A DNA stretch of 52,208 bases, taken from Bacilli bacterium (lineage in GTDB: Bacteria > Bacillota_I > Bacilli_A > RFN20 > CAG-826). Numbering within the stretch: position 1 is the first letter of the stretch; the number at the start of each line of letters is the position of its first letter. A model generated the notes under the pieces. The model saw nothing but the letters and a program-made list of their open reading frames with translations, had not been told where the DNA came from and searched no databases. Positions 16,652-24,469 of the stretch are shown here, piece by piece. The stretch lies in NCBI GenBank assembly GCA_016302065.1, contig JAEDOI010000004.1:1-52208 (forward strand). The letters run 5' to 3'. Both the position numbers and the translations under genes were made by a program.

Positions 16652-18310
16652 TTATTTAATGATAGGTGTAGAATCTCTATAGCAACTTCCACCAATAAAT
16701 TCTTTTAATAAAGAATTACAAGGAATCCATTTTTCATCAACATCAACAAAATATTTTAATAATTTGATTAATCTTTCTGCATCTGGTCCAAATTCACTAT
16801 CTTTATCAATTTTATTAAGAATTGGTAAAGCATATTTTTTCATAACACATAATTCATAATTTAAGAATGAATCAAAAACATAATTAGCATATTCTTGTGT
16901 TTTATAGATCCATTTAAATTCACCTTTTCTAACACTTGGCCACATTTTAAATGTTTCTTCAGCACTAGCTCCTCTATATTTATAGTCTCTTACCATTCTT
17001 CTAATTAATCTTATATCTGTAAGAGAAATTGGGTTCTCATTATCAATATTGATTTGAGCTTGAGGAGAAATATAAATTTTAAACTTTAAATATTTAGGAA
17101 TAGCTCTTGTCATTTCTTCACTTAAAGCGTGAATTCCTTCAATAATTATAGGATCACGAGGTCCAATTTTAATTTTTCTATTGAAATCCCTATCGTTTTT
17201 CTTAAATGAGAATGTAGGTACGGCTACTTCTTTTCCATCGAGTAAATCAAGAATATTTTCATTAAATAAGTTTACATCAAGGGCCTCAATTGATTCAAAA
17301 TCATAATCTCCATTTTCATCCTTTGGTACATCTTCTCTCTTCTTATAATAATCATCTAAAGAAATTCTAACAGGATTTATTCCTCTTGAAATCAATTCAA
17401 CTGTTAAACGATCAGCAAATGTTGTTTTACCGCTACTTGAAGGTCCAGCAATACAAATAAGTTTAATATCTTTAATATTATCTTCTATTCTTTCACCTAA
17501 TTCGCTTAGCATTCTGTTATGTCTATTTTCACACATATTAATTAATTCAACCGCTTCAGAATTAGGAATATGTTCATTTATTCCTGAAACAAAATTTAAA
17601 TTACAAGTGTGACCCCACTCTTGGGCATTAATAAGGGTATCTCTAAATGTTGGTTCATCTGAAAATGGAGGAATTTTTCCATCATATTCGCTACGAGGAT
17701 ATTGAATTATTAATCCATGACTATATTGACATAACTTAAAATCTTTTAAGTAAGCAGTGGAAGGAACCATTTTTCCATACATATAGTTAAAATATCCATC
17801 ACAAGAATATAAATGGACAGTTTTTTCAGGACGATATTTTAAAATCTTTTCTTTATCTAATAATTTGTACTTTTTATATAATTTGCTTGCATCTTTATTA
17901 GTTAAAATTAATCTGTCGAATTTAAAATTAGATTCAACAATTTGTCTCATTTTAGCTTCAATATTTCTTGTCATTTCAAGAGTAATAAATCTGCTTTTCC
18001 CTTCTACAATTTGAGCAAAAATACTTCTAGAAACTGAATATGTAAGTTTAAATCTTAGATTTGGATATAAAAGATGGGCAGCCATTGCAAAGATAAATCT
18101 AATACCTCTTTCGTATATTCCCATTGCATCGTGATCTTTAACTGTTAAAAAATTAATAGTAGCAGGGTAATATACTTCATATTCTAGTTCTCTGATACGT
18201 CCATTTACTAATGCACATATAATATCTGTATTATTGTTTGTTAAATCAAGTAACTTTACTTTCTTTTCAATAGTTTTCTTTTCGTTATTCAAAATAATGT
18301 CAAAACTCAT
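16652..18310 (-). CDS. Uridine kinase-like nucleoside kinase with ThrRS-like N-terminal domains
   Basis: A 552-residue protein of the long nucleoside kinase family found in Firmicutes and Thermotogae. The N-terminal 60 residues are TGS-like, followed by a region similar to the threonyl-tRNA synthetase editing-associated domain, and then a C-terminal phosphoribulokinase/uridine kinase domain. The P-loop is GPSSSGKTT, with downstream ISLDDYY and IIEGIHAL motifs of uridine kinases. It probably phosphorylates uridine/cytidine or a related nucleoside; the exact substrate is uncertain. The ATG at 18310 is preferred over a TTG at 18322, which would add only four residues. Neither has a strong ribosome site. 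It is monocistronic between a terminator and a divergent MscS gene. Confidence 0.85.
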   Translation of the reverse strand: MSFDIILNNEKKTIEKKVKLLDLTNNNTDIICALVNGRIRELEYEVYYPATINFLTVKDHDAMGIYERGIRFIFAMAAHLLYPNLRFKLTYSVSRSIFAQIVEGKSRFITLEMTRNIEAKMRQIVESNFKFDRLILTNKDASKLYKKYKLLDKEKILKYRPEKTVHLYSCDGYFNYMYGKMVPSTAYLKDFKLCQYSHGLIIQYPRSEYDGKIPPFSDEPTFRDTLINAQEWGHTCNLNFVSGINEHIPNSEAVELINMCENRHNRMLSELGERIEDNIKDIKLICIAGPSSSGKTTFADRLTVELISRGINPVRISLDDYYKKREDVPKDENGDYDFESIEALDVNLFNENILDLLDGKEVAVPTFSFKKNDRDFNRKIKIGPRDPIIIEGIHALSEEMTRAIPKYLKFKIYISPQAQINIDNENPISLTDIRLIRRMVRDYKYRGASAEETFKMWPSVRKGEFKWIYKTQEYANYVFDSFLNYELCVMKKYALPILNKIDKDSEFGPDAERLIKLLKYFVDVDEKWIPCNSLLKEFIGGSCYRDSTPIIK

Positions 18311-18320
18311 ATGTTTTACC

Positions 18321-18338
18321 AATTATAAATTTATAATT
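18321..18338. repeat. Perfect AT-only palindrome upstream of the nucleoside kinase
   Basis: AATTATAAATTTATAATT is an 18-bp perfect palindrome 11 bases upstream of the ATG at 18310. Its right arm contains a TATAAT on the minus strand, so it may be a -10 and operator combined. In DNA this AT-rich it can also arise by chance. Confidence 0.35.
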
Positions 18339-18442
18339 TATAAATCCTTTCTTGTAAGTATATATAATATATTATAAATTCGATTTATTTAAAAGTTATA
18401 AATTTAATTTTATTGAGTTTACAAAGACTTAAAATTAGTCGC

Positions 18443-18485
18443 TTTTACTTTAAAAAGTAAAACAATAATAGTAAAATAATGATAT
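18443..18485 (+). promoter_or_regulatory. mscS/ATP synthase operon promoter with inverted repeat
   Basis: TTTAAA (18449-18454), a 17-bp spacer and TAAAAT (18472-18477) predict a start near 18484, two bases before the ATG at 18486, where no ribosome site exists. A perfect 8-bp inverted repeat (TTTTACTT / AAGTAAAA, 18443-18462) with a 4-base loop covers the -35, as a repressor site would. Confidence 0.45.
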
Positions 18486-19442
18486 ATGAACGGTTGGAAT
18501 GAATTCTGGTCAGATGTCGGTAAATTTTTTAAAGAAATAGGTAATCAACTATATGATTTTTGGTTTGGGACAGGAACAACTGAAGAACCAAAATTACCAT
18601 ATATTGCATCTTTTGCTATTGCTTTAGTTGTTTTAGTTCTTGGAATATTGCTTATTAAATTAATTCTTAGACTTTTAAGAAAAGCTCTTAAAATGGGCAA
18701 AAAATCATTTGTCAAAGATAGAACAGTTAAAACATTTGCTATTAACACCACAAAAGTTATTCTTTATATACTTTTATTCTTTATTTTTATTAGTATTTTA
18801 GGGATTAAACTTGATGGATTTTCAACAATTTTATCTTCAGCAATATTAGCTGTTGGCCTTTCTCTCCAAGATGTTGTTGGAAATTTTGCAAGTGGAATAA
18901 TTATTCTTTCAAGCAAACCTTTTGTTAGCGGAGATTATGTTGTTTTTGTTGGCCAAAATGTTGAAGGAACTATTATTGATGTTAATTTATTAACTACAGT
19001 TTTAGAAACTGTCGATGAACAAAAAGTTATTGTTCCAAATAAAAATATTACAAATAATAACATTATTAATTATTCAGCCAATCCTATTAGAAGACTTGTT
19101 ATTAATTTAGGTATCAATTTGGATGGCGATAAAGAAAAAGTGAAGGAAATATTATTAAAATTAGCAAAAGATGATAAAAGAGTATTATTAGATCCAGAGC
19201 CAAAAGTTGTTATGACTGGAGTAAGTGAAAATATTTTTACTGTTAGTTTACGATGCTATGTTCCTACAGAAATTTATTGGGATGTTATTTATGATGTCAA
19301 TGAAAAACTATTTGACTTGTTAGTTAAAGAAAAGATTGTTCTTGGTGTTAAGAAGCTATCAATATTAAATGATCAAAATAAAGAAATAGAATTAGATAAA
19401 GTTGAAGTTAAGACAAAGACAAGAGGCAGAAGAAATGCTTAA
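18486..19442 (+). CDS. MscS-family small-conductance mechanosensitive channel
   Basis: A 318-residue membrane protein with two to three N-terminal helices (about 40-65 and 85-110) and the pore helix region around residues 110-150, ending in SLQDVVGNFASGIIILSSKPF, the classic MscS TM3 signature. A beta domain follows (SGDYVVFVGQNVEGTIIDVN and NKNITNNNIINYS), then the alpha/beta C-terminal domain. It opens under membrane tension to release solutes during osmotic downshock. The gene precedes the ATP synthase operon and overlaps the atpI-like gene by 8 bases, so it may be co-transcribed with it. There is no Shine-Dalgarno upstream; the promoter suggests a leaderless mRNA. Confidence 0.92.
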   Translation: MNGWNEFWSDVGKFFKEIGNQLYDFWFGTGTTEEPKLPYIASFAIALVVLVLGILLIKLILRLLRKALKMGKKSFVKDRTVKTFAINTTKVILYILLFFIFISILGIKLDGFSTILSSAILAVGLSLQDVVGNFASGIIILSSKPFVSGDYVVFVGQNVEGTIIDVNLLTTVLETVDEQKVIVPNKNITNNNIINYSANPIRRLVINLGINLDGDKEKVKEILLKLAKDDKRVLLDPEPKVVMTGVSENIFTVSLRCYVPTEIYWDVIYDVNEKLFDLLVKEKIVLGVKKLSILNDQNKEIELDKVEVKTKTRGRRNA

Positions 19443-19833
19443 AACTAAAAAAAATTACTTAATTCTTTCTTTAGTTATTTATGTCTTATTAACCGTTTTA
19501 GGATTGATAGGACTATTTTTTTCAATTTGGGAAATAGTAATGATTTTAGGTATTTCAAGTGTATTTGGATTTTGTCATTTACTTGTTTGCTTTTATTTTA
19601 AATCTGAACCTCCAAAAGAAGGAGAAAACAACACTTTAAGAATGTATCTTCTTATTGCTTTTAGAGGGTTATTTACTGTTTTATCCATTGTAATTCCTGC
19701 TTTAATTTTGTTTTTTGTTCCAAATCCTAGTTTAGAATCAATTGGAAAATATCGTATTTTATTTTCTTTAATTAGTTTTGTACCAATTGCAATTTCGTTA
19801 ATTTGCTTTTATTTTGGGAGTGATAAAAAATGA
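19435..19833 (+). CDS. atpI: Four-helix membrane protein in the AtpI position
   Basis: A 132-residue protein with four predicted membrane helices (about 6-27, 33-53, 66-92 and 103-125) and a lysine-rich end. Sequence similarity to AtpI/UncI cannot be seen with confidence, but its size, four helices and place directly before atpB (4-base overlap, ATGA) match the AtpI-like assembly factor that helps build the c ring. An upstream TTG at 19402 is in frame but would extend the overlap with mscS; the ATG at 19435 with a weak AGAGG upstream is preferred. Confidence 0.6.
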   Translation: MLKTKKNYLILSLVIYVLLTVLGLIGLFFSIWEIVMILGISSVFGFCHLLVCFYFKSEPPKEGENNTLRMYLLIAFRGLFTVLSIVIPALILFFVPNPSLESIGKYRILFSLISFVPIAISLICFYFGSDKK

Positions 19834-20630
19834 ACGAACAACTTGAAAAAATAATTTCATTTGACTTTGATTCAGTATTTGTTCCTGAAATTTTTTCTTC
19901 ACTTCTAATAATTTTAGTGCTTTTAATTTTAAGTTTAGCAGTATTTATTTCAAGTAGAAAATATATTAAAAATCCTTTACTTACTCCAAAAGGAATATTT
20001 AATATTGCTTGTTTAGGAGTTGAAAAAGCTGAAGATTTAACTGTTGGAATAATGGGAGAAAAAAATAGAGGGTTTAGTGCTTATATTGTTCCTTTATTTG
20101 TTTATTTATTCTTTGCTTTTATATTTGGTTTAACTGGTTTACCAAGCCCAATGACTTATTTTGGCGTTCCTTTGACATTATCATTAATTACTTTTGTAAT
20201 GATTCATGTTCAGGCAGTTAAAACAAATAAATGGAAATATTTTAAAAGATACATTGAACCAATTCCAATCTTTTTGCCAGTAAACTTAGTTACTATGTGG
20301 GCTCCTCTTTTGTCGATGAGTTTACGTATGTTTGGTAATGCAATTTCTGGATATTGCTTGATGTCTCTTGTTTATTATGGACTTGAGAATTTATCGATGT
20401 ATTTACTAAAAGCAATTGATTCTGTTCAAGGCGGATTTGATCCTGTAGCTTTAGGCCCTCAAGGTCTTCTTTTAAGTTGGGTTGGTACCCCAATTTTACA
20501 TGCTTACTTTGATTTGTTCAGTGGTTTTATTCAAACCCTTGTTTTTTCTATGTTAACAATGATTAATATTTATCAAGAGCAGAATGAAGAGGACAGCGAA
20601 CAAATGATAGAAAGAATTCAAAATCAATAA
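19830..20630 (+). CDS. atpB: F-type ATP synthase subunit a
   Basis: Stator half-channel subunit of Fo, 266 residues, with five or six membrane helices. The essential arginine is Arg166 in LSMSLRMFGNAISG, the invariant motif of helix 5. The last helix region LHAYFDLFSGFIQTLVFSML is also typical. It works against the c ring to move ions across the membrane. It overlaps the atpI-like gene by 4 bases and is followed 12 bases later by atpE. Confidence 0.96.
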   Translation: MNEQLEKIISFDFDSVFVPEIFSSLLIILVLLILSLAVFISSRKYIKNPLLTPKGIFNIACLGVEKAEDLTVGIMGEKNRGFSAYIVPLFVYLFFAFIFGLTGLPSPMTYFGVPLTLSLITFVMIHVQAVKTNKWKYFKRYIEPIPIFLPVNLVTMWAPLLSMSLRMFGNAISGYCLMSLVYYGLENLSMYLLKAIDSVQGGFDPVALGPQGLLLSWVGTPILHAYFDLFSGFIQTLVFSMLTMINIYQEQNEEDSEQMIERIQNQ

Positions 20631-20642
20631 GGAGGAAACAGT

Positions 20643-20927
20643 ATGAATTTATTGATGAATCTTGCAAATATTATTAACGTTTTATCAGCAAGCAATGGTG
20701 CAAATACTAATGGTATGGTTTTCATTGGTATTGGTCTTGCTTGTATTGGTATGGGATGTTCTGGTATTGGAGAAGGATATATTGGCGGAAAAACTATTGA
20801 AGGTATGTCAAGAAATCCAGAAATGTATTCTAAATTAAGAACAGGTATGATTGTTGCTTGTGCTCTTGCAGAAACAACTGCTATTTATGCACTTTTAGCA
20901 ATTATTTTAATGTTATTCGTAGCATAG
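20643..20927 (+). CDS. atpE: F-type ATP synthase subunit c with two-carboxylate (Na+-type) ion site
   Basis: A 94-residue helical hairpin proteolipid. Helix 1 has the Gly-rich region (GIGLACIGMGCSGIGEGY), the polar loop has SRNPE, and helix 2 has ACALAETTAIY. The ion-binding carboxylate is Glu77, with Thr78 and Tyr82 as in Na+-binding c subunits. Helix 1 has Glu44 where Ilyobacter has Gln32, giving the two-carboxylate Na+ motif described for the Fusobacterium nucleatum rotor; the spacing (33 residues) is the same. Na+ coupling is therefore likely, by homology. The N-terminal extension of about 20 residues before helix 1 is polar. A strong AAGGAGG site precedes it. Confidence 0.96.
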   Translation: MNLLMNLANIINVLSASNGANTNGMVFIGIGLACIGMGCSGIGEGYIGGKTIEGMSRNPEMYSKLRTGMIVACALAETTAIYALLAIILMLFVA

Positions 20928-20941
20928 TAAAAAGGATAAAT

Positions 20942-21532
20942 ATGAAGAAAAGAATATTCAAAAACATATCTATTTTTGGAATTATTCTTTTTAGTTTGTC
21001 ATTTTTAACGAGTTGTGAACCAATTAAAGGTGAGCAAATTATTGAAAAATTATTCCCTAATGTTTGGGCACTTATTGCACAACTTATTTCGTTTTTAATT
21101 CTTGTTATTGGCATGATCTTTCTTGTATATAAGCCAGTTAAAAAATATTTAACAAAGAGAAGAGAAATTCTTGATAATGAAGTTAAAGAAACTGAGGAAA
21201 ATAAAAACAAAGCCTTAAATAATGTTTTAACAAGTGAAAAAGAAATAGCCTCTAGTAAACAAAAAGCAAAAACAATCATTAATAATGCTGAAATTAGTGC
21301 TTCTAAAAAGCGTGATGAAATTATTGAAAATGCTAAAATAGAAGCAAAAGACATTATTAAAGATGCTAATATTGCGGCAGATAAAATTAAGGAAGATGCA
21401 AAACTAGAATTAAAGAATCAAATTGTTGACACTGCCTTAAAGGCTTCTAAAAAAGTTCTCGAAAGAGAAGTAAGTGAAAAAGATAATGAAAAAATCATTG
21501 ATGATTTTATATCTCAATTAGATAAAAAATAA
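20942..21532 (+). CDS. atpF: F-type ATP synthase subunit b with lipoprotein signal peptide
   Basis: A 196-residue protein. Start chosen at 20942, preceded by AAAGGAT; longer in-frame starts run into atpE. Residues 1-23 form a basic-then-hydrophobic signal ending in a lipobox (LTSC), so Cys24 would be lipid-modified. A membrane helix follows (about 37-58, WALIAQLISFLILVIGMIF), then a long charged coiled coil reaching the C terminus, the peripheral stalk. A lipoprotein b subunit has been reported in Mycoplasma pneumoniae; the usual Firmicutes b subunit has no signal peptide. It sits between c and delta. Confidence 0.92.
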   Translation: MKKRIFKNISIFGIILFSLSFLTSCEPIKGEQIIEKLFPNVWALIAQLISFLILVIGMIFLVYKPVKKYLTKRREILDNEVKETEENKNKALNNVLTSEKEIASSKQKAKTIINNAEISASKKRDEIIENAKIEAKDIIKDANIAADKIKEDAKLELKNQIVDTALKASKKVLEREVSEKDNEKIIDDFISQLDKK

Positions 21533-21547
21533 AAATGGATAACTAAT

Positions 21548-22102
21548 ATGGATAATACTCTTTTTAATAGATATGCATTAGCTTTATTAAGTGTTGCTAA
21601 AGAAGAAAATAAAGTCGAGGAATACCGTCTTTATTTAAAAGAAATAAAGGAAGCTTTAGATAATAATCCAACCTTTATTAAACTTTTAGGTGCAACAAAT
21701 ATTAAAAAGAGTGATAGATATTTAATTATTGAAAAGGTTTTTGCTCAATATGATTCAAATATCGTTAATTTCATTAAAGTTATTTTAAAAAATAATAGAT
21801 CATATTATTTAAGAAAAATAATAAAGGAAACAATATTTAGATTTGATGATTATTTAAATATTGAAGAAGGAAAATTAGTATCAGCTACTAAATTAAGTGA
21901 AGAACAAATTCATAAAATTGAAAAAGCATTAGAAAAAACATTACAAAAACGAATTGAATTAAGAATTATAGTTGATGAATCTTTAATTGGAGGATTCAAA
22001 GTCTATCTAAAAAACGATGTCTATGATGCTTCCATTTTAAGAAAAGTTCATAACTTAAAGAAAAAATTGCTCAATATAAAGGAGGAAAACTATGAATATT
22101 AA
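21548..22102 (+). CDS. atpH: F-type ATP synthase subunit delta
   Basis: A 184-residue stator subunit that joins the b stalk to the top of F1. The N-terminal helical domain begins NRYALALLSVAKEEN, typical of delta/OSCP, and the C-terminal part contains KRIELRIIVDESLIGGFKVY, which matches the conserved end (I-D-x-S-L-I-G-G). It follows atpF by 15 bases and overlaps atpA by 11. The ribosome site is weak. Confidence 0.93.
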   Translation: MDNTLFNRYALALLSVAKEENKVEEYRLYLKEIKEALDNNPTFIKLLGATNIKKSDRYLIIEKVFAQYDSNIVNFIKVILKNNRSYYLRKIIKETIFRFDDYLNIEEGKLVSATKLSEEQIHKIEKALEKTLQKRIELRIIVDESLIGGFKVYLKNDVYDASILRKVHNLKKKLLNIKEENYEY

Positions 22103-23624
22103 GGTAAGTGAAATCAGTTCATTAATTGCTAAAGAAATTAAAGATTTTAAAAATGAAATAGATTATAGTAACGATGTTGGAACAGTCGTAACAATTGGTG
22201 ATGGAATTGCTCTTTTATATGGATTAGATAATGCAATGCTTGGTGAATTGTTGCTTTTTTCTAACAATGTTTACGGAATGGTTATGAATCTTGAAGAAGA
22301 TTCTGTTGGTGTTGTTATCCTTGGTGACGATTCTAAAATTAAAGAAGGTGATATCGTTAGAAGAACTTCTAAAGTTGTTGAAGTACCTGTTGGTGATGAA
22401 CTTTTAGGAAGAGTAGTTAATGCTTTAGGTAAAGAAATTGATGGAAATGGACCAATAAATTGCAAGGTTACCTCCCCAATTGAAAAATTAGCTCCATCAA
22501 TTATGTCTAGAGAATCAGTTAATTCTCCTCTTGAAACAGGTATTAAATGTATTGACTCAGTTATTCCTATTGGTAAAGGACAAAGAGAATTGATTATTGG
22601 TGATCGTCAAACCGGAAAAACTGCTATAGCTATTGATACAATTATTAATCAAAAAGGAAAAAACGTAATTTGTATTTATGTAGCTATTGGACAAAAGAAT
22701 TCTAGTGTAGCTAAAATTGTTGATAGATTAAATCATTACGGATGCATGGATTATACAATTGTTGTAAATGCTAGTGCTAGTGAGTCTTCTCCAATGCTTT
22801 ATATTGCTCCATTTTCAGGGGTAACAATGGCTGAATACTGGGCAAATCAAGGAAAAGATGTTTTAATTGTTTTTGATGATTTAAGTAAACATGCTGTTGC
22901 ATATCGTGCTTTAAGTTTGCTTTTAAAGAGAAGTCCAGGAAGAGAAGCATTCCCAGGAGATATTTTCTATCTTCATTCAAGATTGCTTGAAAGATGTGCA
23001 AAATTAAATAAAGAACATGGTGGTGGAAGCATTACAGCGTTACCAATTATTGAAACCCAAGCTGGTGATATTTCAGCCTATATTCCAACTAATGTTATTT
23101 CGATTACAGATGGTCAAATTTTCTTAAGCACTGATCTTTTCAATTCAGGCCAAAGACCTGCAATTGATACAGAACATTCAGTTTCTCGTGTCGGTAGTGC
23201 TGCTCAATTTAAAGCCATGAAAAAAGTTTCATCTTCTTTGAAAATGACATTGGCTAATTTTAGAGAATTGCAATCATTTACTCAATTTGGTAGCGATATA
23301 GATGAATCTACAAAACGTATCATTCATAGAGGTGAAGTAATGTTAGAAATTTTAAAGCAGCCTCAATATGCTCCTGTTAGTTTTATTGATGAAGTTATTT
23401 CTTTCTTTGTTTCAAAATATGGATTTATTGATGATTTAGAAAAGGAAGAAGTTGGAAGTTTTATGAGCGAATTAAGCACTTATTTTAAGAATTTTGCAGG
23501 TGATTTGCTTGCTGAAATTGAAAAAAGTCACGATATTAATGACACTCAAATAGAAAAAATGAAAGAAATTGTTTCTACATTTATTAAAGAAAGAGAATTG
23601 AATAATGGGGCAAAGTCTAAATAA
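22092..23624 (+). CDS. atpA: F-type ATP synthase subunit alpha
   Basis: Non-catalytic nucleotide-binding subunit of F1, 510 residues, full length. The P-loop GDRQTGKT is near residue 170, followed by CIYVAIGQKNSSVA, the DDLSKHA motif, and the conserved RPAIDTEHSVSRVGSAAQ region (family: RPAINVGLSVSRVGSAAQ), here with an unusual Asp-Thr-Glu-His stretch. An AAAGGAGG site within atpH sets the ATG. Confidence 0.97.
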   Translation: MNIKVSEISSLIAKEIKDFKNEIDYSNDVGTVVTIGDGIALLYGLDNAMLGELLLFSNNVYGMVMNLEEDSVGVVILGDDSKIKEGDIVRRTSKVVEVPVGDELLGRVVNALGKEIDGNGPINCKVTSPIEKLAPSIMSRESVNSPLETGIKCIDSVIPIGKGQRELIIGDRQTGKTAIAIDTIINQKGKNVICIYVAIGQKNSSVAKIVDRLNHYGCMDYTIVVNASASESSPMLYIAPFSGVTMAEYWANQGKDVLIVFDDLSKHAVAYRALSLLLKRSPGREAFPGDIFYLHSRLLERCAKLNKEHGGGSITALPIIETQAGDISAYIPTNVISITDGQIFLSTDLFNSGQRPAIDTEHSVSRVGSAAQFKAMKKVSSSLKMTLANFRELQSFTQFGSDIDESTKRIIHRGEVMLEILKQPQYAPVSFIDEVISFFVSKYGFIDDLEKEEVGSFMSELSTYFKNFAGDLLAEIEKSHDINDTQIEKMKEIVSTFIKERELNNGAKSK

Positions 23625-24459
23625 TATAAAAAGAAGAATAAATACCATTAATTCTACACGTAAAATTACTAGTTCAATGAAGCTTGTTAGTAATGTTAAA
23701 TGTAGACGTTTTATGGTTGAAGAATATAAGCAAAGAGAATATTCTTCTCTTTTAAGAAAGATTATTTTAGATTGTATAAAGTTAAAAAAAGATTTACCTA
23801 ACGATGAGTTACCTCCTTTAATTAGAGAAAAGAAAAAGACAAATAAAAGATTAATTATTTTAGTTTCATCTACTTTAGGATTATGTGGAGGATATAATTC
23901 CGAGTTGTTTAAATTCTTTAATGATAATTATAAACGAAATGATGAAATAATAGTAATTGGAGAGAAGGCTAGAGTTGAATTATCTAAGCTTGATAATATT
24001 AAAATTTATACTGATTTCCTTACTATTTTAGATAAATATAATATTAGTAAAACTAAAAATTTAGTTAATTTTATAACTTCTCTATACGTTGAAAATGACT
24101 TCGATGAAGTAGATATTATTTATCATAAATATATTAATTCGTTAGTTAGTAAAGTATTAATTGAAAAGTTGCTTCCATTTAATATCGATACTAATGATGC
24201 AGCTTATTCCCCACTTCATGATCAAGACATTTCTTCAATTCTAACTTATTCTATTAAAGAATATTTGTGCAGTGTATTAAATGATTGCTTCTTATCTTGT
24301 CTTGTAAGTGAACATAGCGCAAGAAGGAATGCAATGGATAATGCAGATAAAAACGCTAAAGAAATTGTATCAAAATTACAACTTGAATATAACAAAGAAC
24401 GTCAACAATCTATTACTCAAGAAATTACTGAGGTTGTTGCTGGAAGTAAAAATAAATAG
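23605..24459 (+). CDS. atpG: F-type ATP synthase subunit gamma
   Basis: Central rotor shaft, 284 residues. The N terminus (IKRRINTINSTRKITSSMKLVS) and the C-terminal helix (ARRNAMDNADKNAKEIVSKL) are the two coiled-coil strands that turn inside F1 and both fit the family well. The middle Rossmann-like part contains SSTLGLCGGYNSELF. It overlaps atpA by 20 bases, so translation of the two is closely linked. Confidence 0.95.
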   Translation: MGQSLNNIKRRINTINSTRKITSSMKLVSNVKCRRFMVEEYKQREYSSLLRKIILDCIKLKKDLPNDELPPLIREKKKTNKRLIILVSSTLGLCGGYNSELFKFFNDNYKRNDEIIVIGEKARVELSKLDNIKIYTDFLTILDKYNISKTKNLVNFITSLYVENDFDEVDIIYHKYINSLVSKVLIEKLLPFNIDTNDAAYSPLHDQDISSILTYSIKEYLCSVLNDCFLSCLVSEHSARRNAMDNADKNAKEIVSKLQLEYNKERQQSITQEITEVVAGSKNK

Positions 24460-24469
24460 GGAGATCAAC

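Noticed and set aside
20293..20493. Minus-strand open frame inside atpB
   Set aside because: Shadow of a well-conserved gene; no ribosome site or motif.
20858..20941. Upstream extension of atpF into atpE
   Set aside because: The extra 28 residues are atpE read in another frame; the ATG at 20942 has a ribosome site and starts a clean lipoprotein signal.
24308..24469. Upstream extension of atpD into atpG
   Set aside because: The extra residues overlap atpG in another frame; the ATG at 24470 has a GGGAGAT site and matches the beta subunit start.
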